Shown here in pieces: positions 42,729 to 55,169 of a stretch of 64,000 bases of DNA (its first letter is position 1; each line of letters starts with the position of its first letter). Under the pieces are notes generated by a model, which saw only the letters and a program-made list of their open reading frames with translations, made no database searches and was not told the origin of the DNA. Source of the DNA: Glaciozyma antarctica PI12 (taxonomy: Eukaryota > Basidiomycota > Microbotryomycetes > Kriegeriales > Camptobasidiaceae); NCBI GenBank assembly GCA_002917775.1, contig KZ627153.1, forward strand, positions 124,001-188,000, read 5' to 3'. A program made the translations under genes and the position numbers.

Positions 42729-45700
42729 ATGACTACCGCACAAGCCCTTATCCCCCTCCTCGCCCAGTCGTTCATCGACACGCGCAACAGCATCAACGGA
42801 GTCGCGTTCGACATGATCGCTTCCACCTCAGCTTCTCCCTCCCCTCGAAAACGTGAACGTGATTCTGGGATCGAAGGGAGGAGGAAGGAGGGCACGGAGG
42901 CGGGGAGCGCGAAGGGTGCCAACGACATCTTCTCTCTTACGGACGTCGTGCTCGCCGAGACGTACCAGGTCCGTCGGAGTCGCGTCTTTTGGGGAGGGGG
43001 TCGAGCTGATTGTTGATTGATGGAACAGTTCATCGAGGAGATTGGATACGGCAACTGGGTGAGTGCAAGAAGGTCGTTCACGGTGGTTCGAGAGCTGACC
43101 CCCGCCTTCGCAGGGATCCGTCTGGAGGTGTCGTCCCAAAACGGATCCTTCTCCCGACGCCAAGGTCGCAATCAAGCTCGTCCACCGCTCGAAGAACCCT
43201 ACTTCTTCCGCACGAGTGAGATCCTTGTGGACCGAGTTCAAGTGAGCGTTCCTTCATCGCGACTTGCCCGTGATTCTGACTTCTCCGTGCTCGACAGGTG
43301 CATCCGCGCTCTCCGCGAACATCCTCATCCCAACATCATCGACTTCTTTGCCTTTATCATTACCCCCTCCTATGCCCTCATCACGATGGCACATCATCCT
43401 CGACTCATGCCCGTCGAGCTTTCAGAGGCGAAAGCTCGCTCGTACTTTCGACAGCTTCTTTCTGCGGTCGACTTTCTCCACGCTCATGGTCAGTTTTTTT
43501 CCAGCCATCTGAGCGCAACGTAGTGCCGACTCTCTCCCGATAGGCTGCTCTCACAACGACATCAAGCCCGCCAACATCCTTCTCTCGGAAGAGGACGCTC
43601 CCATCCTCGTCGATTTCGGCTTCGCGCAGCAGTACTCCTCGAACGCGATCGACAAATTCCTCTCCAGGTTATCGTGGGGAACTCCCGAGTACCTTAGTCC
43701 CGAGCGAGCTCGAGGAATGCTTCACGACGAGCGGCTGAGCGATGTGTGGGCGCTCGGGGTGCGTGCTGCTTTCTTCCTCGTTCAACAATCGCTAACGAGG
43801 ATGCAGGTGACTATGTATGAGATCGTTGTCGGAAGGACGCCGTTCGAGAAGACGGAAACGGAGGAGTTCTTGACGCGAGATGCACTGGAGATCTACTGTG
43901 CGTTATTTCGCACAACGCCTCGTTTTCGGTTCGCTCATCAGTACCCCAGATCACCGAACGACGATGGGTGCTTTCTGCGGTGACTTCACCATTTCCCCAG
44001 GTAAGCCTGTTCGCCTTTCCAGCTTCCCACTTCGCTGAGCGAACGCGTCGTGCAGATCTCGACTCCCTCATCCACGGCATGGTCGAGCCGAACGTCAACC
44101 TGCGTCTACAAACCTGCGGTCAAGCCCTCTCCCACCGCTTCTTCGACCCGCCGGCGCCTTCTATCGCTCACAAGTCTTGTGAGCTCCCCCTTACCGCTTC
44201 GCACGCCGCGTCTGACGATTCTATGCAGCCTTCGCACGATCTCTTCACTCTCGAACGATGATGACGCCTGTGCGCACCGACTCGCTCTCTGGGACCCCTT
44301 CGTCTGGCGCGAAGAAGGGCTCTCCGTACCGCAAGCCGGCCAATAAGGCCCCCAAGACGGTCGAGAAGAAGACGCCGATCAAGGTCTTCCGCGACCCTCC
44401 GACGGTCTCGAGTCCCAGCCCCGTTCGTGCGTTCGTTCTGGCTATAACCTCGTGACGGCGCACTGATGATTCCGCAGGCCCGTTGATCCGCACGGTTCCG
44501 TCAACTCCCGCCTCTCCTCGCGTCCTGGGCGAAAGGATCGATCGAGGGAACGCCATCTCCAACACTTCGACGCCCTCCAAGGTCCCTCCTCCTTCCAAGA
44601 TCCCCGTCCGCAAGATCGACATCTCCAGTCCTCTCAGCCTCTCCCGCACCGGCTTCGCCACTCCCAAGAACGGAACCCGTCCCTCCCCTCCCCAAATCTC
44701 GCTCGACCAAATCTCCGCATTTGTCCCTTGCCTCCCCTCCGGTGGTGCTCAAGACCTCGCCAAAGCCCATTACGCCACCAGTTCTGGCCCGCGCGCTCGC
44801 AAAGTCGTCGCCACCGAGGACGGCGCAGTCTTCGTCGACCGCTTTCGTCGATGAGGACGAGAAGGAGAGTTTGGTCTCCCAGGAGCTTCGCCGGTCGCCA
44901 GCTCGTAGTGAGTAGTCTCGCGCCTGATCACTGCTCGACTTTACTGACACCCCCCGGCAGTCTTCATTTCTCGCTCTCAGCCCACCACGCCGACCAAGCC
45001 TTCGTTCGGGGAGTCATCGCCTGAGCACATCCGTCCGTTCTCGTCGCTCGAGAAGATCGACGACGCGACGTCCTTTGGGAGGACGTCGCCGATTCTAAAG
45101 GAATCCAAGTCGCTCGCATCTCGTAAGCTTCGCATTCCTTGAAAGCGGGGCTGCGGCTGACCGATTGCTCGACCAGGACTTCGAAAGCTCTCGCTGCACC
45201 GAGCTCCCTCTGCGATTTCGTTCCGCGGTCTCAAGAGCTCGTTCTCGATTACCACACGTCGGAGGGCGTCGAACGTGAGCTCTGCAAGCTCGTTCGCGAA
45301 CGCGCCTATCAACTTCGAAGATCGCGGTGCGTTACCGACTGAGACTAACTGCTTCGCACCGTTCGCTAAATGTGCTTCTCCTCAGGCGCAGTTACGATGC
45401 CGCTCAGCCTCCACTCCGGCATGCGTTCCCAAGTCGATCTCACGGACGAGAGGTACGCTCGCAGCGCTTCTTTCCAATACTCGCAGCTGACCACCTCTTG
45501 CGACGCAGGTCGCGCCTCGAATCTTTCTCTCGCCACATCCAGCATATTATTGATGCGCGCAAGCTCGTCGATCCTCCTCTCCCGAAGCGTTCGGCTGCTG
45601 CGAAAGCTCTCATGAGCGACAATGGCGAAGTCGAGCAGGCGATCCTCTCGCGCGAGGAAGTCAAGGAGTTCACTGAGCAAAGTGCGTTTTCTCGCCAGCG

Positions 45701-46790
45701 ACGACGTGCAGTTCTAATATCTCCGCAGTCGCTCAAGAGCTCGCTGAAGAGAGCAGGAAGAAATCGATGTCGAAGAAGTTCTTCGGCCCTCGACCTGGCC
45801 GCAGTGGCAGCCTCTCCAAGTCGACGTCTTCCGCCGCTCCTCAGCTCGAACGCGTCGCGGTCAAGATCCGTCCCTCGCTCGCACCCAGCTTCATCGGCAG
45901 CAGTCCGCAAACGGTGCTCACTGGGATCCGAGAGCCGGCAAGCAGCTGTGAGTCTAGCAAAGCTGCCGTCCCTTTCCGCGTACTGACTGCCTGCCGCCAC
46001 AGCGAGCACTTGCTCGTCAATCTACTCCACCGACGCCTCTACCACTTTCCGCCCAGGTCATCGCCGCATCCCGACCGTGCGTTCGTTTCGATTCGAGCCT
46101 CAAGTCGAGAGCTGACCTCGCTTTGCAGGCGATTCGCTCCGTACCCTCGTTGATGCTCACCGAGAGCGCGGACGACGAATTGGATTCGGACTGGTCGCGC
46201 TCCGCGACTCCGTACTCTGAGCGCATTTACATCCCACCTCCTACGCCTCGCATTCTGGAGGAAGCTCGCCAGCTCCCCATCTGCGAGTCTCACACGTCGA
46301 ACGGGGGTCTTTCGCAGCGCTGATGCTCTTCGCAGGGGTGCCTGACGACATGTCCTCCGAGGACGACGCGGACGTCGACGAGCCGACTATCACGATCTCA
46401 ATGCCTGCGAAGCTCACGCGGCAGCTCAGCAAGACCGTCACGCCGACAACGTCGTCTGCCGGACTTTTTCACCAGTAGGCGGCCTTTCCTCCCATCCCAC
46501 TTCTTCCTAGCTAACTCTCGTCTCGCAGATTCGTCAAAGCTACTCCGAGAGTAGCTCGTCGCGGTCGCAACAGCCCTCAGCCCATCCAAACCGTCTACGT
46601 CGACTCGCGCGCTAGTTCGCGCGCTTCGACGAACCTCTCGAAGAAGCGATCCGGCCTCTCCCTCCTCTTCTCCAGGGAGCCCACACTGTCGAGCGTGCAT
46701 GGGAGCATGAGCAGCATGAGCGAAGCGGAGGAAGTCAAGCGTACGAAGGGAGGTCGTCTCAAGCGAGCGTGGAAGGCGCTGGTGCGCTGA
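42729..46790 (+). CDS. Ser/Thr protein kinase with long disordered tail
   Basis: The ATG at 42729 starts MTTAQALIPLLAQSFIDTRN. Exons then give a Gly loop (EEIGYGNWGSVWRCRP), VAIKLVHRSKNPT with the ATP-binding Lys, PNIIDFFAFIITPSYALITM, CSHNDIKPANILLSEED (catalytic loop, HND in place of HRD), ILVDFGFAQQYSS (DFG), SWGTPEYLSPERARGM (APE-like) and SDVWALGVTMYEIVVGRTPF. The catalytic Asp is kept while the Arg of HRD is Asn. A kinase with this loop usually does not rely on activation-loop phosphorylation. The tail (about 44260-46790) is Ser/Pro-rich with many short exons and ends GRLKRAWKALVR. I cannot name the subfamily. Confidence 0.82.
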
Positions 46791-46920
46791 GGAGCGAAAG
46801 GAGGCGTCGCTGGCTGGCGCTCTCATTGCTTGTTTGTAGTCTTGAGGACACGTTGAAACCCATGCCGTATGCTCACAGAAAACGTTGCTACATTGACCGA
46901 AAATACCTCCCTACCACTCC

Positions 46921-49900
46921 TCACAATCCTCCTCCGTTCGGCGGCTCCGCCTGCTTCAACCGCTTCGCCAAATCCCCATCGGCAGCGGGCGTCGCTTCCT
47001 CCTCGCGCGCTCGTTTCGGGGCTCCAGCGACGACCGAAGCGTTCGACTGAGCGTTCGCCTGGAGGAGCGTTCCAAGTACTCCTCCTCGCGCGGCGCCTCG
47101 AATGCCGGTGAGGACGGGAGGTGCGGCCTGCGCTGCTGCCACCTTCGGACCCGGCGCTCCTCCTTTGACGGCTTGAGGTGCAGCGCGACCGGCTGGCGCA
47201 CCACCCTGCGGACCGCGAGCGGCGGGTGCTGCTCCTGGACGCGCTACGCCCGGGGGAGCACCCTTGCGAGCGCCCGACGGTCCAGAGGGAGTTCCTGCGG
47301 CGGCGAGAGGGCGGATGGGGGCCGACTGGAGGGCGATTGGGGGAGGGAGCGACGGCAGGAGGTGCAGGCTTGGAGGTCGGCGGAGCTGCTTTGGGGGTAG
47401 TCGACGAGGAGGCTTCCTGGAGAGCGAGGATCTTCTTCTGAAGAAGGACGTTCTTCATGGCGGCCATTTTCTCGACCTGAGCGAGGGCTGCTACGAGGGC
47501 CGCCTTGTGCGTCGCTGCCTGCTGCTCCAACGCGGTCGCTACGGCCTTCTCGGTCGCCGCCGCCTGCGCTGTCGAGCGCTCCTTCTCCGTCGCGGCAAGC
47601 TTCTCCTGAACGAGGGCGGCGACGTCGACGGGAGGAGTGGGAGGGGCCGTCGCGGGGAGAGCTTTGGCGGCCGCCGACGCCTTCTCGATCTCGGCCGTGA
47701 GTCGTTCGGTGATGGCGACCTCTCGCGCCTTTGCTTCTGCACCGAGCTGAAGCTTGATAGTCTCGAAGTTGGCGACGAGAGCCTGCTTCGCCTCCTCGAA
47801 CTGAGCCTTGACGGCTTCGACGTCTGGGCTGGAAGCCGACGACGCACCCGCGGCAGCTGCGAGCTCGATACGAAGATTGACGAGGTCGGTTTGGAGTTGG
47901 GAGGTGGTAGACGCGACGGAGGCAGCGATAGCAGCGTCGCGGTCGGCGAGGAGTTGGGAAGTCGCCGAGGCGACAGCGGCGGCGATAGCGGCGTCGCGAT
48001 CAGCAGTGAGGAGTGCCTCCGCTTGTGCGACTCGTTCGCGAACCGTCTCTTCGACAGAGGAGTCGGTGGCGGGAGGAGGGGGTCCTTGGGCGGCCTTCGC
48101 CTCCAGTTCCTTCTTGAGCGTTTCGAGGCTAGCGGCGTGCTCGTTTACCGTCCGATTCATCTTGACGCAGTCGTCGCGACGCTTCTGCGCGAGCTAGGCG
48201 ACGGCGAGGTTAGTTGGACGTCCCACCGAGCGAAGCGGGCAGCACTGACCTCCTCCAGCTTCGAGTTCGCGGCTTGCAGCGTCTCCTTCTCCTTGACGAG
48301 TTCCGCCTTGCTGGCCTCCAGCGTCGATGCGGATGCGGAGACAGCGGCGAGTTCTTGCGTAAGGCGAGCCTCGAGGGCGCGCTTCTCCTCCTCGCAGACT
48401 GCGATCTGAGCCGCGAGCTTCTCCTGCTCCTGCGTCTCGTCGTCAGCCCTGATCACATAGACGAAAGCGACACAGGTAACGCACCTCCCCTCCACCCGCA
48501 CCAGTGGCGACCTTCGCCTGCAGAGCAGCGATCTCGGCATCTCGATCCATCTTCTCCTGTCGCCAGACGCGGGCCTGGCCTTGAAGAACCTTGAAGCGAT
48601 CCGACGAGTTGGTCCAGTTCGTTCGCATCGAATCGGCCTGCAATACCTAATTCAGCACCGACCGTCGCACCATCTAGCAGAGAACTCACCAGCTTCGTCT
48701 GCTCCTCGACCAGCTTCGTCTGCTCGGCGACCTTCGCTTCAAGCTCCACCTTTTCCTTCTCCACCTCGGCGAGCTGAGCCTTGACGACGTCGACCTCGTC
48801 CTTGAGGACCTGGAGCTCGGCTGGGTCGATCCGCTCGTACTTCGCCAGGATCGATTGGTTGCGCGTCTTCCAGCGCTCGTTGTCCTCCTCGAGAAGCTTG
48901 ATGTTCTGCTCCTTCGAGTCGACTTCGGCCTGGAGCGTCTGGACCTGCTCCTCGAGGGGATCGAGTTCGGCAAGGGCTTGACGAAGGCGGGCTTCGAGCT
49001 GAGAGGCGCGACGCATGTTGCTCTCGTTCTCGTCGCGGAGAGTCTGGTTGCTTTCGCGGAGGAGCTTGGCGGCGTGGATGCGTTCGAGGAGTTCGGCGTG
49101 CTGGGCGGAGGTGGCGCTCGATTCGCCGTTCTTTTGGCGCTCCTGCGAAGATGCCGAGGATGAGCCTACCACAACTGAAGTGGTAGAAAGGACGTACCTC
49201 GGTGAGAGACTGACGAGCATCCTCGAGGTTCCTTGACGTGAACTCGAGCTGCTGACGAAGTCGGGCTGCCTCCTGCTTGCTGAACTCGAGCTGGAGATCG
49301 ACGATGTCCTTCTCGCGGCGAAGGTAACGAATGACTTCGCGGAGCTGCTCGACGGAGCTGTCGTGGCTTGCGGCGATAGCATCGACCCCGTCGAGAGTCT
49401 CAGGAGCTGCGCCATCTTCGGTCGGACGCCGGCTCTGGAGATGAGCGGCCTGCGAACCGAAGCTCTCGAGGTGCTGGTGGAGGACGGCGTTCTGCGCGTT
49501 GAGGTCGTCGGACCTGGGTCATTGAGAATCAGCATACAGCCCAGCGGAGTTGGATAAATCACGGAGAGCGACTCACCTCTTCTTCAGGTCCGAGATTTCC
49601 TGCTCCAACGCCGTCTTTTGCCTGCTCCAGCTCGCCTCGGAAGTAGTGAGGTTGGCCCTCGCGACCTCAGCGGCCGTCTGATGCTCCCTCACAGTCCCCC
49701 TCACTCCCTCCAACTCGTCCTTGACCTCGGTCAACCGCTTGACGTCGTCGGCGTGCGCGACGAGCTCGCGCTCGTACTTCTCGTGCGCTTCGCGTGCGAT
49801 CTGCGCCTGGCGACGAAGGTCGTCCTTTGCTGCGAGCTGGGCCTCCTGGGCCGCCTTGTCGGCGCTGCGGAGGTCGACCATGGCGTCCTCGAACGTCTTG

Positions 49901-52900
49901 CGCTCCTTCTCGAACGAGGTGCGCTCGGCTTCGATCTGGCGGTGAAGCTCCGAGTTCTGCGTGCCGGCGGCAGTGAGGTCGGTGGTGAGGGAGTGGAGAC
50001 GTTCGCGGATGTTGTTGACGTCGAGCTGCAATCGTCGTCAGTTTGCTGGGAGGGGAGGAAAGTAACGCGGCAACACACCTCCTTCTCGGCCACAGCGCCA
50101 TCGGTAGAAAGCTTGTACTCGTCATAGGTCGCCGTCATCTGACGCAGACTCTCGCCCTCCGCCTCCGCGATAGCCTGGTACTGCTGAACATGCGCCGTCG
50201 CACGCTCGAGTTCTCCCTTGGTCGCTCGTAGCTCATTCCTACAGCCCAGCAGGTCAGCGGATATTCCATATGAGCAGCAAAGGAAAACATACCTCAGGTC
50301 CGCCACGGTGACCTCGAGCTCCTCCTCGCGCGTCCTTGTCGACTCGCCAGCCCCGTTCTTCGAGCGCCCTTCGTAAATAGCGAGCTTCTCGTCCCGAGCA
50401 GTGATCTGGATGACGAGGTCGGCTACGCGTAGCTCGAGGTGCTCCTGCGAAGTTCGAGCGGCGACGAGAGCTTCGCGAGTCGTCTGCGAGTCGGTGGTCT
50501 GCACGCAACAGTCCTTGTTAGGACGATTGACGACTGAGATGCGACCCATACAGCGAGCGACGTACAAATTTGTCGAGGCGATCCTGGTACGTCTTGCCTT
50601 CGAGCTCCCTCCGCAGCGCGAGCTGTCGTCCAGCGTCCGTCTCCTGCGCCAGCTTCTCCTTCAGCTCCGCCCTGTCGCGCAAGTCGTCAGCAATCGCCTC
50701 CCCAGACGCGAACGGAGAAAGACGCACGCCTGGCTCTCCAGCCTCGCAACCTGGTCCTCCAGCCTCCTCCTCGACTCGGATCCCGAACGCTCGAGCTCGT
50801 TCTGCATCATCTGAAGGTTCCGCATCAAGTCGGCAAGATGGGCGCGCTCCTTGCCGAGAGCAGCGTTTTCCTCGATGAGACGGTTCTCGACGCTCTGCTC
50901 CAGACTCGTCAGCAACAACTCCCGGTGGAACGAACGTCAACGCACCTTCCAAACTTCACGTTCCGAACGCAGGTTGGTGTTCTCGTGTCGGAGCTGGTCA
51001 CTCGTGCTGCGAAGCTCGAGGACGTCCTCGGTCATCTGCGCAAGCCACCTTCAGTCCAGGTTCTGAGTGGCGACGCCGACGAAGAAACGCACCCGATGAG
51101 TCGCCATATCCTGCTGAGCCATGTTCTGCTGCAGCTGAAGCGTCCGCTTCGACATCTGCGACATCTCGCCCTTTTGCAGCTCGAAGCTCTCGGTGATGAG
51201 CCTGAAGCGTTCTGCGCACACACACAAACGCATCAGCTCCGTTCGTCCTGTTCCCAAGAGACCGCGCTTGCCACTCATGAAGTCCAACTGCGCCTTCGCC
51301 TTGGCCAACTCGGTCCTCACCCCGCCCGCCTCCCTCTGCGCCGCCGCCAAATCGTCCCTCAAGCGCTGAGTATCGATGCCCATCTCCTCGCGGTACGCAT
51401 CAAAGTTGGCCTGTACGTCCGCGAGCACTCTCGCCGCCTCTCCGTCGCCCTCCCCAATCGGTCCTGGTCCCGCTCCTCCTCCCTCGCCGCGCTGCGAGAG
51501 CATCCTCCTGAACATGTCGCGCTCGCGCACGAACGCGTCCGTCTTGGCGCGCTGGCTCTCGATCTCATCCTTGAGTCGGAGGATGAGTTCGTGCGCTTCC
51601 TCGACCGCAGCGTTCTCGACTCCCTTCCTCCGTCCCTCGGCGTCCTCCTCCCCCTTCTCCATCTGCGCTCCCATCTCTCGCGTGATGCGAAGGAGCTTCT
51701 GATTCTGGACCTGCAGTTCGTCGAGCGTACGGAATGTGACGAGGTGCGCTTCGACGACGGCGTTCGTGCTGCCTTCCTCGTCCGCTCTTCGGCGAATGAG
51801 CTCCTCCTCCTCCTCCTCTTCCTCCCCGACGGACCGCTCTGCGATCCCAGCGTACTCGTGCACCGCGAGCGAGCGCATGAGCGTACGAACTTGGCGGCCG
51901 AGGTCGCGCAGTTGGGAGGAGAGGAGAGCGTTGTCGGAGGAGAGGCGGGCGAGGTCGAGACGGTGAGATTCCGAGGTGCGGGAAGCGGTGTCGCGGGCGA
52001 AGAGGGCGTCGGCGAGAGAGGTGGCGAGGTGGGTCGCTTCGAGGGATAGTCGATCGTACTCCATTCGCTGTTCCTTGAGGAGCGGGGCCTGCGTCGTTGC
52101 GTTAGCTGGGTCGGCCACGGGGAGGGGAACGAACGCACCCGTTCTTCGATGTCGCCAAGGATCTGGGAGAGGCACTCGCCTAGCCGCTTGGACTCTGCTC
52201 GTTCGCGCGCCAGCTCCTCCTCCATCCGAATGTACTCGCCGTAGACCTCGGCGTAACTCCTGCCCGACTTTTGTCCTCTCGCCGCCATCTGCGCCGACGG
52301 GCTAAGAGCGAACGAGCCGGGGCTCATCGAGACATCTCCGTCCTCGCGAGGGTACGAAGAAGGCCGCTCGAGCGCCTCCCTCATCTCGCTGCAGCGGAGC
52401 TCCAGCCCGTCGCTCCTCTCGCGCTCGCGGCTTAGCTCCTCCCTCAACTCCTCCTCCCGTTCCTCGTACGATCGTCGCTCGTCCTCGAGTCCCCGTTCAA
52501 CCTCCTCGACGCGAGCCTTGCGCTCCTCCTCGCGCTTCTCGAGCATCTCGACGAGCCTGCGCATCGCTCCCATCTCCCTGACAAAGTTGGCCTCGTTCGC
52601 CCCACGCTCCTCCCTCTCCACCGCCAGCTCCCCAATCACCTCCTCGTACTTCCTACTGAGCCCCTCGTGCGCCGCCTTGAGCTTCGTCAACGAGGCCTTG
52701 GCGTCCTTCTCCTCCGCCTGACTGTTCTCCAGCTCGGCCTGCACGCGCACGAGCTCGGCGTGCTTCTCGCGGCGGAGCGTGGACCATTCAGTGCGGCCGC
52801 GGGAGAGCTCGGTGGAGAGGAAGGACTTGTCGGCTTCGAGGGAGGAGAGGGTTGAGGAGAGGGTTTGGACGCGGAGGAGGGAGGCGCGAGAGGAAGTGGT

Positions 52901-53526
52901 CGATTCGAGGAGGGAGGCTTCGAGAGAGGAGTGTGAGGATTGAAGGGCGGTGTGCAGGGCGCGGAGGGAGGAGAGGGATTCTGTGGGCAGGGAAGGGGGT
53001 CAGCACGCGCACACACTAACTGCCCTTGGGTCGGTCGGCTCCGCGTGAGCTAACCCATCTGGTTCCAGACTTGGGCCTGACCACTGAGCTCTTCGGCGCC
53101 TACGCCCTAGCCCCAGCGAACCCTCCGTGCCGACGTGACAACATCGCTTGAGCTCATCGAAGGCTACTCACCTTCGAGTGCAGCCTTGTCGGCCTCTGAT
53201 CGCTCGTAGACGCTCAACAGCTCCCGCTTCTCCCGTTCTAGCTCGTCCTCCTTCCTCCGCTGCTGCTCCCCTCCAGTGAGCTCGGCGCGCCTCTCCTCCC
53301 GCTCCCGCGCTAGCTGTTGCTCCAACTCGACCGCCCGACTCTTCTCCTTCTCCTGCGCCTCGGCCGCCACTCGACCACGCTCCTGCTCCTGAGCTAGCTG
53401 GGACTCGACGGCTGAGAGTTTGGTGGAGAGGTCGTGGAGAGCTTGCTCCGCTTGAATTGACTGGCGGGTCGAGGTGGCTTTGAGGGATTCGAGTTCAGCT
53501 TTGAACGTGTCTGGCGGTTGGTCCAT
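46921..53526 (-). CDS. MLP1: TPR/Mlp-type nuclear pore basket protein
   Basis: The ATG at 53526 starts MDQPPDTFKAELESLKATST. Nearly the whole product is heptad coiled coil, in about fifteen exons. Landmarks are RREKHAELVRVQAELENSQA, a conserved block SYAEVYGEYIRMEEELARER with RLGECLSQILGDIEER, TEWSTLRREKHAEL, WRQEKMDRDAEIAALQ and ILAKYERIDPAELQVLKDEV. The last of these is the K-Y-x-x-IDPxE segment typical of TPR/Mlp1/Mlp2. The C-terminal part is Ala/Pro/Gly-rich and basic (GAPKRAREEEATPA; AKRLKQAEPPNGGGL), as in Mlp tails that bind mRNP and SUMO protease. The product anchors at the nuclear side of the pore and controls mRNA quality and export. Its 5' end lies opposite the next F-box-like frame. 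Confidence 0.87.
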
Positions 53527-53688
53527 CTCGCCCCGTAGCTTAAGAGGGGAGTCGTTCCCTAAGACGGGTTGGGGGAGGGGTGAGGAGGGAGGGCAAGAAC
53601 ACCGCGACGCCGTCGTCAAAGCAATCGACCCGCCCTCTCCTCTCCTCCTTCTCCTCCTGCTGCTCAAGTCGAGAGCCCAACTCAGACG

Positions 53689-54544
53689 GAAAGGTGAGGA
53701 CTCACTCCCAGATAAGCCCCCGCCTCTGCTGACCTCCGTGGCTCCCAGCTCCTGCGCAGAAGAACCCCGCACTCGCCCACCTGCCACTGTTCCTCCTCTT
53801 CCTTTCCCGCTGCTCAAACAGGAATCATTTCGAGCCCTCTCCAGTCCCAATCAGCAGCTCTATCTCCATTTCCCAGCCCTTCCCGCGGACAGGATCCCCT
53901 CGGAGATCTGGCTCGAAGCTCTCTCTCAGCCCTCGCTCGACTACAGAGACCTCAAGGCGGCGTCCCGAGTCTGCAAGACGTTCCATACGCTTATCAAGGT
54001 GTGCTAGTCACGGGGAAGTTTCGGAGAGCCTGGCTGACGTACAGAGTGCCCGCACAGTCCCCCATCTTCGACCTCGCCCTCATTCGCGACACCCCGTCCT
54101 CCTCTCGTCGGAGGACAAAAGATCAAGCTCCACCCTGCATTCATGATACCTACGCATGCGGAACTGCTCTCGACAGCTGCATTATCATCTATCTTCGATG
54201 GGAAGCACGGCGAGTTCCAGACGGCGACTCTCGCCTGCGCGCACGACCACGCCACCTCCCCTGCCGTGAAGGCTCTCACGATCCGCGTTATGGGCGAATC
54301 GCGTGCACTCAGCGATCCCAAGGGCGTTCGCGTCTTGCAAGTCCTGAAGAACGTGGTGGCGATTCTCGGAGGCCGCGTCCCCGTTGACATGGATGATGTT
54401 CCGGAATGGGAGAATCGGTATGAGAATGGCACCCTCTCCTTCCTTGCGACCCTCGGAGATCACAGCGCGTGGGCAGGATGGTACGAGCCGAAGGTAGATT
54501 CGAAGGGGAACGTGTTTTTGTCGGCGTACCCGTTTGATTCGTGA
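53689..54544 (+). CDS. F-box-like protein (paralogue 4)
   Basis: The first recognisable exon reads LPADRIPSEIWLEALSQPSL and DYRDLKAASRVCKTFHTLIK, a clear fungal F-box. An intron follows near 54000-54058. The next exon gives GGQKIKLHPAFMIPTHAELL, QTATLACAHDHATSPAVKAL, DPKGVRVLQVLKNVVAILGG and DHSAWAGWYEPKVDSKGNVF, ending at 54544. The second half parallels paralogue 3 at 33494-34237 block by block. The start is unclear. The frame is open to 53474, which overlaps the TPR first exon on the other strand. A start downstream or in a small upstream exon is more likely; the start given is nominal. Confidence 0.6.
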
Positions 54545-55169
54545 TGGCGAGGTGCGTCGTTCTCTCAATATCGGAGAGGTCTCGAAGCTGACGCGAAGCG
54601 TGTTATTCCAGGCTATAGCTTGCTTGCGGAGGATTCGGTGGCGGAGGAGAGCTGTAGCTGGATGATCGCACCTCGCTCCCAACGTCGACGGAATCACCAA
54701 GATCGAGGGGTCTGCCAGTTCAGAGAAGCGCGTGAGAGTGAGACGCTGCCCGTGGAGCTTCCCCGCGAGAAGGAGACCTCGAGGAGGTGAGAGCGACGCC
54801 TTAAGAGGAATTTGAGGATGCTTGCAACGATTGGATATCGACTCAAGGTCGGGGCGATGGCTTGAAGCGCGAGGACGTAGACACTTTTGTGGAATGACCT
54901 GCTTGTTACTGAGCGAGTAAAGCATCGCTGTGAGAGTCGGGAGCGAGCTCGGAGACCTCGCTTCAGGGCGAGCTTTTGTGAGGAAGCAGCTGCAGAACTC
55001 GGTGAAGGACACGCTGAAAGCGGCGCGAACCGGAACGTTGAGCCGCTCAGCAGGCTGTCTTGGAGCTCAGGAGCTTCGAGGGAGAAGAACTCCGAGAGAG
55101 GAGGAGCGGTCGAGGAGCCGTCGTCGAGTCGCGTCCCTCGTCGTTCGTCCTCGACTCCACTCGCGCACC
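54545..55169. other. Spacer with the second copy of a dispersed repeat
   Basis: It holds repeat copy B and the promoter of the DUF3605-like gene. No gene was recognised. Confidence 0.45.
54781..54905 (-). repeat. Dispersed repeat of about 125 bp, copy B
   Basis: On the minus strand this segment matches 30651-30777 with about nine in ten bases alike and a small gap near its middle. It starts about 240 bp after the stop of an F-box-like gene. Copy A lies about 390 bp above the start of another one. Confidence 0.75.

Noticed and set aside
47264-48409. 381-codon plus-strand frame opposite the TPR/Mlp gene
   Set aside because: It is an antisense shadow of the coiled-coil region. Its Arg/Gly/Leu bias mirrors the Glu/Ala/Gln codons of the real gene.
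50838-52049. 403-codon plus-strand frame
   Set aside because: It is the reverse reading of TPR/Mlp coiled-coil exons. No conserved motif or independent splice signals are present.
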